Notes under the pieces: model-generated | The model's input: only the letters and a program-made list of their open reading frames with translations | The model's database searches: none | What the model was told of the DNA's origin: nothing | Made by a program: the position numbers and the translations under genes | Shown: positions 1-7,991 of the stretch, piece after piece | Layout: the number at the start of each line of letters is the position of its first letter | Numbering within the stretch: position 1 is the stretch's first letter | Assembly: GCA_016926475.1 (NCBI GenBank) | Contig: JAFGON010000022.1 | Location: forward strand, 1 to 60,033 | DNA: 60,033 nt | From: a candidate division WOR-3 bacterium | GTDB lineage: Bacteria; SDB-A | Direction of reading: 5' to 3'

Positions 1-24
1 ACGATTTTCGGTTAGCACGTTTTT

Positions 25-53
25 TTGATTTATATGCACCAAAGAGATATAAT
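25..53 (+). promoter_or_regulatory. Sigma-70-type promoter for first secreted protein
   Basis: TTGATT at 25-30 and a perfect TATAAT at 48-53 are separated by 17 bases. Transcription would start near 60, right before the AAAGGAGG ribosome site at 61-68, giving a 5' leader of only about a dozen bases. Seen in sequence; activity is inferred. Confidence 0.6.
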
Positions 54-72
54 CATACAAAAAGGAGGTTTC

Positions 73-1299
73 ATGAAATTTATTCTGACGGTTTTCATTA
101 CATTTGCTCTCCCGGCTATAGCCTTTTCGAACGCCGAAAGAGCTGAAATTTGCGGCATAAACCCATGGACAGGGCAAGAAACGCCTGTCTATCAGAAGTC
201 GTCCGTTCCGAGGTCTCCGGTTCTTTTGATCCCCGATTCAAACGCGGATGTAGTGGGTATGTTCTCTCCAAACGATGGTTCTTATCTTGGGAATATTATT
301 GTCGACGACCCTACCGGAATAAACTATGACCTTTCAACACCGATAAACGCCATACATGGACCTGCAAAAATAATATTTCTTTCTGACCAGGTATCAGACG
401 CAGTCTACGCTTTTGACTCTTTGGGCAACTTTCTCTACATCGCAGCGGACACTTCAGACGGCTTGAACAATGTAAGGGGCATCGCTTTCAGAAACGACAC
501 CCTTTTTGTCACGAATGGAACAGGAAACAAAGCCATATACATGTTCAGCGGGCCTCACTTATTTGCGGGCTTTTTCGTCCCGTCGGGAACTATAGATCCT
601 TTCGATATCCTATTCCTTTCAGACGGAAGCGCTTTGGTCGCAGACATCGAGGGTTCTTCCGACAACGTAAGGCTCTACGACCCTTCGGGTAGTTTCGTAA
701 AACAGATAATTTCCATAAATTTTCCCGAGCAGATAAACACCGACCCGGTCCTTCCCGGCGCTTTCTTAGTCGCGGGTTTTTCCGCCGACAACATAACTGA
801 CTTCGACACTAGCGGAGCCGTTTTCAGAACACTGCCTTTCAGCGGCGCAAGAGGCGTTTACAGGCTCGGAAACGGAAACATTCTCGCGACGAGTTCTACC
901 GGCGTGGTCGAACTCGATTCTGCGACAGGCTCTCAGGTCGCTGTTGAGTATGCTGGTCAATGCAGGTTCATAGAACTCTACGATGCGTCTCTCGGAGTTG
1001 AAGAACCGGTAGAACAACCCGTCGGAATAAAGGCTTTGAGGGTTTCTCCAAATCCTTTTGACGGAGACCTAAATGTATCCTTCAGCCTTACCAGCCCTCA
1101 ACGCGTCTTTGTCAGCGTCTATTCAGTCCTCGGTTCAAAAGTGAGAACTCTCAGTGAAGGAGTCCTTGAACGGGGGGACCATTGCTTTGTATGGAACGGA
1201 AAAGACGACAGCGGCGCTGAATGCCTGAGCGGAGTCTATTTCATAACAGTGACAACCCCTGAGGGCGAATCAAACCAAAAAGTCGAGTATCTCAAGTAA
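73..1299 (+). CDS. Secreted protein with T9SS-type C-terminal sorting domain
   Basis: The start is the ATG at 73, seven bases after a strong AAAGGAGG site; an upstream in-frame start at 25 falls on the promoter and would displace the signal peptide. The product is about 408 residues. Residues 1-19 form a Sec signal peptide. The middle (about 40-310) has repeated short beta motifs of the kind found in NHL/propeller-like folds (aspartate-rich turns, 'AFDSLGNF', 'LYDPSGSF'). From about residue 322 to the end is a FlgD-Ig-like/T9SS type A sorting domain: 'SPNPF', then 'VYSVLGSKVRTL', a 'WNGKDDSG' turn and 'SGVYFITV'. By family knowledge such a tail routes the protein across the outer membrane through the type IX system. 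The cargo function is unknown. Confidence 0.88.
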   Translation: MKFILTVFITFALPAIAFSNAERAEICGINPWTGQETPVYQKSSVPRSPVLLIPDSNADVVGMFSPNDGSYLGNIIVDDPTGINYDLSTPINAIHGPAKIIFLSDQVSDAVYAFDSLGNFLYIAADTSDGLNNVRGIAFRNDTLFVTNGTGNKAIYMFSGPHLFAGFFVPSGTIDPFDILFLSDGSALVADIEGSSDNVRLYDPSGSFVKQIISINFPEQINTDPVLPGAFLVAGFSADNITDFDTSGAVFRTLPFSGARGVYRLGNGNILATSSTGVVELDSATGSQVAVEYAGQCRFIELYDASLGVEEPVEQPVGIKALRVSPNPFDGDLNVSFSLTSPQRVFVSVYSVLGSKVRTLSEGVLERGDHCFVWNGKDDSGAECLSGVYFITVTTPEGESNQKVEYLK

Positions 1300-1317
1300 T
1301 CACTTTTGGTTATTAAG

Positions 1318-1347
1318 AGCCGGTTCATCTGAGCCGGCTTTTTTTTT
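1318..1347 (+). terminator. Rho-independent terminator
   Basis: Inverted repeat AGCCGG (1318-1323) / CCGGCT (1334-1339) with a 10-base loop, followed by a run of nine T. It ends the transcript of the secreted protein just upstream. Confidence 0.85.
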
Positions 1348-1383
1348 ATAATAATCAGTATAAGTAATATAAAAGGGGAGGTT

Positions 1384-1887
1384 ATGAAAATATTATTATC
1401 TGCTATATCTTTCATTTTTCTTCCAATTCTGCTCTTTTGTCAAACCATTACATGGGCTAAAGCTTTCGGAACAAATACATATACCGAATCAGCCCATACT
1501 GTCAGACAGACCCAAGACGGAGGGTATGTTTTATGCGGCTGGACGGATTCCTACGGTTCCGGTAACCGTGATTTCTATATGATAAAAACCGATTCAGCTG
1601 GACACGCAGTCGGCGTAGAAGAAAATATTGTTCCTTGGGTTGATTTTCATAATTATTCAATTGACTATTCCAAAAACTCTGCGAGAATTTGCTTTTTCGG
1701 AGAAAATCTTCAAGGCCTGCGACTGAAATTTTTCGATACATCCGGAAGAGAGGTTTTACTCAACGGGACATATTCATACAAAGATGGAAAAGTGGAATGT
1801 CTAATAACAAAATCCATAAGTGGTGTATATTTTTTCAGAACTGAAAATCTTTTGGATAATTTCGAAGGAAAATTTACAGTATTTTAA
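1384..1887 (+). CDS. Short secreted protein: one repeat unit plus T9SS sorting domain
   Basis: The ATG at 1384 follows an AAAAGGGGAGG ribosome site. Residues 1-19 are a signal peptide ending at 'LLFCQ'. Residues about 25-73 hold a single unit of the repeat 'QTQDGGYVLCGWTDS...FYMIKTDSAG', which in related FCB and candidate-phylum proteins normally occurs many times in a row. The sequence then jumps straight into a C-terminal sorting domain (about 85-167; 'LRLKFFDTSGREV', 'SGVYFFRTE'). The 167-residue length is far below the usual several hundred for this architecture. That suggests loss of the internal repeats by recombination, although the reading frame is intact. It may be a functional minimal protein or a decaying copy. 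The role is unknown. Confidence 0.75.
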   Translation: MKILLSAISFIFLPILLFCQTITWAKAFGTNTYTESAHTVRQTQDGGYVLCGWTDSYGSGNRDFYMIKTDSAGHAVGVEENIVPWVDFHNYSIDYSKNSARICFFGENLQGLRLKFFDTSGREVLLNGTYSYKDGKVECLITKSISGVYFFRTENLLDNFEGKFTVF

Positions 1888-2018
1888 TTACAAACAATAT
1901 GTCGCTGTTCTGGTTTATTCAGCGATTGTACTTTAACTTTTGGCAGTGATTGATAGACAATTGGCTTTTTAAGATTTATTGCCTTGAAGACTGAATAAAA
2001 TCATTCAATAAAACCCTC

Positions 2019-2047
2019 TTCCCTAAATACTCGCCAGTTCTTATAAT
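2019..2047 (+). promoter_or_regulatory. Candidate promoter for the DUF503 operon
   Basis: A perfect TATAAT at 2042-2047 lies 17 bases after a weak -35, TTCCCT (2019-2024). The start codon of the first operon gene is 30 bases downstream. The rest of the 189-base gap upstream (1888-2076) holds only a weak CGCTG/CAGCG hairpin near 1904-1925 and no gene that I can support. Confidence 0.45.
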
Positions 2048-2076
2048 ACTTTCTATAAGACAAAGGATTCAAAAAT

Positions 2077-2358
2077 ATGTGCGTAGGTTTGGTAAACTTC
2101 ACCCTCTCAATCGAGTGGGCGTATTCGCTCAAGGACAAAAGACAGGCGGTCAGGAGCGTAAAAGAAAGGCTCAAAAACAAATTCAACGCCTCGGTCGCCG
2201 AGACAGGCGACCACGATTTGTTCAACCGGGCAACGCTTTCTGCCGCTGTCGTCGGCAGCGACAAAAGTTCTGTCGAACCACAGATACACACAATGATAAA
2301 ATACGTCGAAAACGACAAAAATGTCAGGCTTGAAGGTGTCAGTGTCGAGTATCTCTGA
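2077..2358 (+). CDS. DUF503 (YlxP-like) protein
   Basis: A 93-residue protein with the typical DUF503 pattern: 'WAYSLKDKRQAVRSVKERLKNKFN' (about 14-37), 'VAETGDHDLFNRATLSAAVV' (about 40-59) and a short C-terminal strand. The family is a small ferredoxin-like alpha-beta fold. It is often encoded between infB and rbfA and is suspected of a role in ribosome assembly or RNA binding, but its biochemistry is not established. Here it is not beside infB/rbfA; it opens a run of overlapping genes. An AAAGGA site precedes the ATG at 2077. Confidence 0.85.
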   Translation: MCVGLVNFTLSIEWAYSLKDKRQAVRSVKERLKNKFNASVAETGDHDLFNRATLSAAVVGSDKSSVEPQIHTMIKYVENDKNVRLEGVSVEYL

Positions 2359-3124
2359 AAAGAGAATTGGAATAGTTGGACCCGGAAAAGTGGGCGCCAC
2401 GCTCGCTTACGCTTTCAGGCAAAGGGGTTTTGCGGTCTCTGTAAAAGCTAAAAAAAACTTGAAGCCATCCACGCGCAGAAGTTTGAGATTTCTTGGAATA
2501 AAAGTTTTCAGCGAATCTCAGCGGTTTATGTCGAATTCCGATATAATCTTCATCTGCACCCGGGAAAAAGATATTTTTCCAGCTTATGGAGAAATCGAAG
2601 GTTTTTTGACAAAAAACCATTTCTTGGCTCATACAAGCGCTTCTTTTGCCGCCCGGGGAAACCTCAAAGGTATGCCGGTGTTTCATCCATACAGATCTTT
2701 TCCAGATGCAGAAAATGATTTTAAGGCATTAGAAGGAGTCCTTTTCGGAATTTCAGGGAAGGGCGACCTAAGAATTCTTTTTAAACTTGCAAAAAAACTC
2801 GGAGGAAAACCGGCGGAAATCCCCGAAAAAATGCTCCCTCTTTACCACGCTTCGGCTGTCATTCTCGTCGAGGGCGCCGTAAAAACGGTTGCAAAAGCCT
2901 CCATGATGCTTGAAATGACAGGTTTTGAAAAAAATCAAGCCAAGGAGATTTGCACGGACTTCGCCCTAAAAATGCAAAAAAACATACAAAAATACGGAAT
3001 AGAGGCGTCCGAGACAGGACCAGTTTCGAGAAAATCACAAGAAATCATCGACAGGCATTTAAAAGAGATAAAAAAACTCTTCCCCGAGTGCCTCCAACTA
3101 TACAAAGCTCTTGTCCAAAAATGA
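2321..3124 (+). CDS. Rossmann-like / DUF2520 domain protein
   Basis: The N-terminus (about residues 15-130) is an NAD(P)-binding Rossmann domain with the GxGxxG motif 'GPGKVG' at 20-25. The C-terminal half is an all-helical DUF2520 domain, the arrangement of a family related to ketopantoate and pyrroline-5-carboxylate reductases. 'FHPYRSFPD' followed by a helical dimerisation region fits. The substrate is unknown. The gene overlaps the end of the DUF503 gene. The ATG at 2321 has no ribosome site, whereas a GTG at 2342 sits five bases after GAAGG and is a good alternative start. Its stop overlaps the next start as ATGA, implying translational coupling. Confidence 0.8.
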   Translation: MSGLKVSVSSISEKRIGIVGPGKVGATLAYAFRQRGFAVSVKAKKNLKPSTRRSLRFLGIKVFSESQRFMSNSDIIFICTREKDIFPAYGEIEGFLTKNHFLAHTSASFAARGNLKGMPVFHPYRSFPDAENDFKALEGVLFGISGKGDLRILFKLAKKLGGKPAEIPEKMLPLYHASAVILVEGAVKTVAKASMMLEMTGFEKNQAKEICTDFALKMQKNIQKYGIEASETGPVSRKSQEIIDRHLKEIKKLFPECLQLYKALVQK

Positions 3125-4212
3125 AGGACATACATCCGGTAAAACTCAAGAAATACGGAGTTCAAATAAAACCCGCGCAGGGTTATTCGGGCAGACTCAA
3201 AATTCCAAAATCCGCTCAATACATAATGGCTCAGATCGAGAAGGAAAAGAATCTGGGAACAGTTACGGTTTTCGGAGCCGGACCCGGTTTCCTCTCCCTG
3301 CCCCTATCGAAGTTCTGCGAAAAGGTCATAGCTGTGGAGTGGAACCTGACACCTTACAGAATTTTGAAAGAAAACATTCGAAAAAATTCCCTGAAAAATG
3401 TTTTTCCCGTTTTGTCCTTTGACCTCAGAGAAAAGTCAGATCTGATAGTCGTCAATTTAGACCCTCACGGCGGAAGGGAGTTGACGGTATCAATGTTTCA
3501 AAAATCCCTGAAAGCTCTGAAAGAAGGAGGAGGTCTGCTTTTCGCCGGAAGAAGGGATTTCGGTGCCAAATGGTACCAGAAATACCTGAAGACGCTCTTT
3601 GAAAACGTCGAAGTTCTCGACATAACAGGCGGTTACAGGGTGATTAAATGCGTACAGAAAAAAGATTCCGAACCGCAAAATTTTGCGAGAGAACTTGTAT
3701 ACAATGGAAAAAAATTTATGACCCTGCCCGGGGTTTTCTCGAGAAAAAAGATTGATGAAGGTTCAAAACTTCTCATACAAAACGTCAAAACCTCTAAACA
3801 TAAAAAGATAATAGACTTCGGCGGAGGATACGGCGCTATCGGTTTAAGCCTTTCAGGGCTCGCCCAAAAATGCTATTTGATCGAGAACAACCTCATAGCC
3901 ATAAAATGCTGTGCCAAAAACCTGTGTCTGAACAAAGCCATGAATTGCCAACTTATTTTCGAGGAAAGGGTCCCCGAAAACCTCTTCGGGACGGTTGATC
4001 TTTTTGTCTCAAACCCCCCGACGCATTTCGGCGGAAACACGGCAGATTTCATAATAGATCAAGCTTACAGAGCTCTTGCAAAAGACGGGGTCGCCGCTTT
4101 CGTCGTCCACAGGACGGGCGGATACTCTTCAAGACTTAAACATGTCTTTAAAAACGTCGAAATAGAAGAAAACGGTTTTTATTCTGTTCTAAAGGCAAAA
4201 AAATGTTCTTAA
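3121..4212 (+). CDS. RsmC-like tandem SAM methyltransferase
   Basis: The start is the ATG at 3121 within an ATGA overlap with the upstream gene; longer in-frame extensions would run inside that gene. The 363-residue protein has two class I SAM methyltransferase domains. The first carries motif I 'FGAGPG' at 51-56. The second carries 'DFGGGYG' from 232 and the catalytic-type 'SNPPTH' at 297-302. NPP(F/T)H in the second of two tandem domains is the mark of RsmC/RlmG-type enzymes, which make m2G in rRNA. In E. coli RsmC the first domain is degenerate, but here its SAM motif looks intact. The rRNA target is an inference. Confidence 0.75.
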   Translation: MKDIHPVKLKKYGVQIKPAQGYSGRLKIPKSAQYIMAQIEKEKNLGTVTVFGAGPGFLSLPLSKFCEKVIAVEWNLTPYRILKENIRKNSLKNVFPVLSFDLREKSDLIVVNLDPHGGRELTVSMFQKSLKALKEGGGLLFAGRRDFGAKWYQKYLKTLFENVEVLDITGGYRVIKCVQKKDSEPQNFARELVYNGKKFMTLPGVFSRKKIDEGSKLLIQNVKTSKHKKIIDFGGGYGAIGLSLSGLAQKCYLIENNLIAIKCCAKNLCLNKAMNCQLIFEERVPENLFGTVDLFVSNPPTHFGGNTADFIIDQAYRALAKDGVAAFVVHRTGGYSSRLKHVFKNVEIEENGFYSVLKAKKCS

Positions 4213-5732
4213 ACCCTGTGCTGTTGCTTCTGTCCTCGGCGGCTGTATTCCCAATCATAATTCACCTCGCCAGAAAATACGGCAAAAAAGAAATGGTGTT
4301 TCCCGCCTCCTGCCTCATTGAAGATTGCCCCTTGCCTCTGAGAAAAAAATTCAAACTGAAAAGACTAATTCAGCTCATGCTGAGGATTCTCATCATATTT
4401 TCTGCAGCAACGGCATTTTCAATGCCTGTTCTGGGTTGGAGGTTTCCTTTCAGCAGGACGGTTTCGAATTCGGCTGTAGTCCTCGACGTTTCCGAAAGCG
4501 TCACTAGAAGCGGGATTTATGCTTTCGAAGAATCGAAAATTTTTGATTATGTGTCGATTGTCTGCGTCACGGGGAAAGGCGAAACGAAAATATTGAACCC
4601 CGACAGCTTTTCAGAAGAACTCAACTCCGAAAGAATGGGAAGCCGGACGGCGGATATTCCACTGGCGTACCTCCTCTGTAAGGACAAAGGAGCGAAAGAG
4701 TTTTTTTTAGTATCAGACAGTCAGAAAGCATCATGGAAAGGCATGGAATTTCTTTTGATGAAATTCAAAGCCGTCTGCTTTCCAAAAACTTCCTATCTTT
4801 TCACAATAAAATCAATCGTCTTCCCGCCGTGGTCTGTCGCCGGCGACACCGCGATTATTTTTATCTCTAAAGAAACCGGATCTGACCTCTGGATTTCTTC
4901 CGGCGACAAAACCGAACATTTTCTTGGCGATGCCGAAGTTTTCATACCGGTTTTTTTAGAAGACAGATCGGAGACATTAACGGTTTTCTCATCGGCGGAG
5001 ACCCTCGAAATTACTGTTAATTCAATGGGAACAATCCCCGTCTTTTCAAACAGCGAAGAAATCCTCGACAGATTGACCTGTCTTTTCCCGAGTCCAATTT
5101 TTCAAAGAACTCAATCCCCAGAAAGCGCGGATCTCATCCTTTTGGATGAAGGCGAGCCCTTGAACTTTTATATCCCTTTTTCGAATGACCGGAATATGAT
5201 TCTTTTTTTGGAAGACGGGTCAAAACTCGGAAATTACGCCAGGTCGAATTTTAGCGTCAACCCAGTGTCAGAGATTTCCGGGCATTCGGTGATCAGAGAG
5301 GGAGTTTTGAGCTTTTTGGGAGTCATCGCCTCATCCCACGTCTCAATAGAAAATTATGACAACTCCTCTGTTCTTTCGAGGTTTGAAAACGGGGATCCGG
5401 CTCTTATAAAGAACGACAATGCCTACGTTTTCAGTTTCAACCCCTCAAATTCAACAATTTTTCAAACCGAGCAATTTCCTCTGGCTCTTTTGAACCTTGC
5501 TTTCGAAGGAAAATCGAGTTTCTCCGAAAATCCCTACGTGCCTGTTGAAGAGCGTTCATCCGGCCTATTTGACGAAGAGAGTTTACATATACAGACCGTT
5601 TCAATCGAAAATCTCTCAGAAAAAGCCATGGAAAGCGCCTCTTTTGACATAAGCCCTTTTTTGACATATTTTCTTTTTTTTCTCGTCGCCGTCGAAGGTA
5701 CATACTCATACTTTCTAAAGAGGTGGAGTTGA
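4203..5732 (+). CDS. BatA-like membrane protein with VWA domain
   Basis: A 509-residue protein. The N-terminus has the BatA-type double membrane segment (about 5-22 and 55-78) separated by 'HLARKYGKKEMVFPAS'. It is followed by a von Willebrand A-like region with MIDAS motif DxSxS at D95-S97-S99 ('LDVSESV'). A long extracytoplasmic beta-rich region follows, and a final membrane helix at about 483-503. In Bacteroidota-type genomes, proteins of this shape sit in bat/MoxR operons and are thought to assemble envelope complexes, but no moxR or other bat gene is nearby. It overlaps the methyltransferase upstream by 10 bases and the next gene by 10 bases. Confidence 0.75.
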   Translation: MFLNPVLLLLSSAAVFPIIIHLARKYGKKEMVFPASCLIEDCPLPLRKKFKLKRLIQLMLRILIIFSAATAFSMPVLGWRFPFSRTVSNSAVVLDVSESVTRSGIYAFEESKIFDYVSIVCVTGKGETKILNPDSFSEELNSERMGSRTADIPLAYLLCKDKGAKEFFLVSDSQKASWKGMEFLLMKFKAVCFPKTSYLFTIKSIVFPPWSVAGDTAIIFISKETGSDLWISSGDKTEHFLGDAEVFIPVFLEDRSETLTVFSSAETLEITVNSMGTIPVFSNSEEILDRLTCLFPSPIFQRTQSPESADLILLDEGEPLNFYIPFSNDRNMILFLEDGSKLGNYARSNFSVNPVSEISGHSVIREGVLSFLGVIASSHVSIENYDNSSVLSRFENGDPALIKNDNAYVFSFNPSNSTIFQTEQFPLALLNLAFEGKSSFSENPYVPVEERSSGLFDEESLHIQTVSIENLSEKAMESASFDISPFLTYFLFFLVAVEGTYSYFLKRWS

Positions 5733-6067
5733 TACAGAGTTACTCCTTCGGAAAGATCATGATTAATTCCGAGGTTTATCAAAAAGACCTGCTCATACTG
5801 GGGCAAAAAGTTCTGTCGCCCTGGATCAGAAAGGAAGGGCACAGACTTTCAATTACTGACGTCGAAGAAGTCATACTTTTCGCACCCCAGGTTTTCATCA
5901 TAGGAACTGGTTTTTGGGGCATGATGAAAGTCGACGATGAATTGATCATTCTTTTTAGAGAAAAGGGCTGTAAAGTTTACGTCCTGAATTCAAAGGATGC
6001 GGTTCTCAAATTCAACGAAGAGAAAGAACTCTTTAAGGCCGCCGCGGCTTTCCACCTGACCTGCTGA
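5723..6067 (+). CDS. Mth938-like (DUF498/AAMDC) domain protein
   Basis: A 114-residue protein matching the Mth938-like fold: 'SYSFGKIMINSEVYQKDLLI' (about 6-25), 'TDVEEVILFAPQVFIIGTGFWG' (about 45-66), then 'GCKVYVLNSKDAVLKFNE'. Family members include NDUFAF3 and AAMDC; bacterial members have no settled function. No ATG precedes the conserved 'SYSFG' block, so the start must be the GTG at 5723 or the TTG at 5729; the ATG at 5759 would cut into the domain. It overlaps the BatA-like gene by 10 bases and closes this five-gene run. Confidence 0.7.
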   Translation: MELIQSYSFGKIMINSEVYQKDLLILGQKVLSPWIRKEGHRLSITDVEEVILFAPQVFIIGTGFWGMMKVDDELIILFREKGCKVYVLNSKDAVLKFNEEKELFKAAAAFHLTC

Positions 6068-6127
6068 AATAATAATTAAAAGATCCGAAAAAACCAATTA
6101 ACTAATTCCTTCTATCCCATAATTTGC

Positions 6128-6133
6128 TAAAAT
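6128..6133 (+). promoter_or_regulatory. Candidate extended -10 element for hutH
   Basis: TAAAAT at 6128-6133 is preceded by TGC, an extended -10 signature, with no clear -35. It lies 27 bases before the GTG start at 6161 and a CGGAGGA ribosome site. Confidence 0.4.
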
Positions 6134-6160
6134 ATTACTTTTATCTAAACGGAGGAATCT

Positions 6161-7675
6161 GTGAAAAGAGTCATTATATCTGAAAAGAACATATCAATCG
6201 AAGATGTCTTGTCCGTCGCGGTGGATAAAACCAGGGTATCAATTTCAAACAGCGCCATAGAAAAGATTCAAAAAGCGAGAAAAACCGTTGAAAAGGCTTC
6301 TCTCGGGAACGTTTCCGTCTATGGAATAAACACCGGCTTCGGTTCACTCGCCGAAAAGAAAATAAGCCCCGAACAGGTAGAAAAACTACAGCTCAACCTC
6401 GTCCTTTCGCACAGCTCAGGAACAGGACCTTTGTTGGATGAAGACGCGGTCAGGGCGATGATGTTTCTAAGAGCCTGCGTAATGGCGAAAGGTCATTCGG
6501 GCGTACGACCGGAAGTTGTCATCTTATTGAAGGACATATTGAACCACAGGGCGTATCCGCAGGTGCCATCACTCGGATCCGTCGGAGCTTCAGGCGATTT
6601 AGCTCCACTGGCACATCTGACTCTCGGACTGATAGGCAGGGGAAATTTCATATTCGAAGGAAAAATAATCTCCGCCGATAAATTTTACAAAAAAACAGGC
6701 CTAAAACCGCTTGTGTTGAAGGCAAAAGAAGGACTTGCCCTGTTAAACGGAACCCAGTTCATGACGGCAGTTGGAATTCTCGCATACCAGAAAGCGGAAA
6801 ATCTGTCTTTTTCTTCGGACGTCTCCGGAGCTTTGACCCTCGAGGCTCTCGACGGAAGACCAGAAGCTTTCGATCAGAAAATTCACGCTTTAAGGCCTTA
6901 TCCCGGTCAAATCAAAACGGCTGAAAACATAAGAAAACTCATAAAAAACAGCAAAAACATATACAGGGACAAGTATTCCAGGGTTCAGGATCCCTATTCG
7001 CTTAGATGCATGCCGCAAGTTCACGGTGTTTTAAAGGGTTCACTGACGGCGGCAAAAAAAACCCTCGAAACAGAGATAAATTCGGTGACCGACAACCCGA
7101 TTGTGTTCCCGGAGCAGGGAGAAATTCTCTCAGGCGGGAATTTTCACGGACAACCTATTGCCTACACCATGGACTCTTTAAGCCTAGCCCTGACAAATAT
7201 CGGTGCGATATCAGAGAGAAGAACAGACCTTCTTCTCGACGAAAAAAGAAGCGGACTCACGCCATTTTTAGCTTCAGAACCAGGTGTCGAATCCGGTTAC
7301 ATGATAGCTCACCTTACAAGCGCCTCATTGTTAAACCTCGTAAAAAAAGCCGCCCAACCCTGTTCATCGGATTCGATGCCCACATCCGCGGGAAGAGAGG
7401 ACCATGTCAGCTTCGGGTCAAACTCAGCTCTCACCTGCATGGAAGCTGCAGATCACGTCTCGACAATCATCGCTATTGAATTCTTGACCTCCTCAAGAGC
7501 AGTTGACCTTTTCCGGAAAAAAGACAAACTCGGCATCGGCACTGAATTGGCTCATAATTTTATCAGAAAAATAATTCCTTTTCAGAAGAAAGATCATGTT
7601 ATATCCAAGGAAATAAACGGTTTAAAAAAAAGTCCCAACGACGGTTCTTTTAATTTTATAAAACAAGAGATATAA
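6161..7675 (+). CDS. hutH: Histidine ammonia-lyase
   Basis: Removes ammonia from L-histidine to give urocanate. The 504-residue length is typical. The Ala143-Ser144-Gly145 triplet in 'GASGDLAPLAHL' forms the MIO electrophile autocatalytically. 'LSH' at 82-84 is the histidine-selective signature; tyrosine and phenylalanine lyases differ there. Downstream blocks 'NFHGQPIAY', 'SERRTDLLL' and 'SSDSMPTSAGREDHVS' are those of HAL enzymes. The start is a GTG at 6161, eight bases after CGGAGGA. No hutU, hutI or hutG is nearby, so the rest of the pathway is elsewhere or absent. Confidence 0.93.
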   Translation: MKRVIISEKNISIEDVLSVAVDKTRVSISNSAIEKIQKARKTVEKASLGNVSVYGINTGFGSLAEKKISPEQVEKLQLNLVLSHSSGTGPLLDEDAVRAMMFLRACVMAKGHSGVRPEVVILLKDILNHRAYPQVPSLGSVGASGDLAPLAHLTLGLIGRGNFIFEGKIISADKFYKKTGLKPLVLKAKEGLALLNGTQFMTAVGILAYQKAENLSFSSDVSGALTLEALDGRPEAFDQKIHALRPYPGQIKTAENIRKLIKNSKNIYRDKYSRVQDPYSLRCMPQVHGVLKGSLTAAKKTLETEINSVTDNPIVFPEQGEILSGGNFHGQPIAYTMDSLSLALTNIGAISERRTDLLLDEKRSGLTPFLASEPGVESGYMIAHLTSASLLNLVKKAAQPCSSDSMPTSAGREDHVSFGSNSALTCMEAADHVSTIIAIEFLTSSRAVDLFRKKDKLGIGTELAHNFIRKIIPFQKKDHVISKEINGLKKSPNDGSFNFIKQEI

Positions 7676-7677
7676 AC

Positions 7678-7914
7678 TCAATGGTGTAAACCCAGAGCTC
7701 TGTCTATAGCAGGTTTGTTGAAGCCTACAATTATTTTGCCGCCGATATCTACAACGGGAACACCCATTTGCCTGCTTTTTCTTACCATTTCCTCCGCAGC
7801 AGCTTTATTCTTAGAAACATCTACTTCGCTGAAGGGAACGCCTTTTTGTCTGAGATAAGTTTTTACAGAACCGCAATATGTGCATGACGGCGTCGTGTAG
7901 ACTTTTATATTCAT
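7678..7914 (-). CDS. Glutaredoxin-like protein
   Basis: A 78-residue thioredoxin-fold protein. The redox motif is C11-T-Y-C14 ('TPSCTYC'); 'MGVPVVDIGGKIIVGF' holds the cis-proline that completes the glutathione/thiol site. It belongs to the short glutaredoxin/NrdH/YruB-like group. The start is the ATG at 7914, directly after an AGGAGGA site on the minus strand (about 7918-7924). It converges with hutH with two bases between the stops. A partner reductase is not visible here. Confidence 0.85.
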   Translation of the reverse strand: MNIKVYTTPSCTYCGSVKTYLRQKGVPFSEVDVSKNKAAAEEMVRKSRQMGVPVVDIGGKIIVGFNKPAIDRALGLHH

Positions 7915-7991
7915 AAATCCTCCTTTTCGGGATAAATATAGCGGAAAAAATGAAATTGACAATGGTTGACTATGCCTTTTTAATTTAAAAC

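Noticed and set aside
1347-1370. TATAAT-like sequence before the short sorting-domain gene
   Set aside because: The matching -35 would lie inside the terminator stem; too weak to list as a promoter.
1904-1925. CGCTG/CAGCG hairpin after the short sorting-domain gene
   Set aside because: Only a 5-bp stem with a 12-base loop and no T run, so not called as a terminator.
2001-2318. Minus-strand frame of 105 residues over the DUF503 gene
   Set aside because: Covers the conserved DUF503 frame on the other strand and shows no family pattern or ribosome site.
2950-3120. Upstream extension of the tandem methyltransferase frame
   Set aside because: It runs inside the DUF2520 gene; the ATGA overlap at 3121 and the domain start mark the true start.
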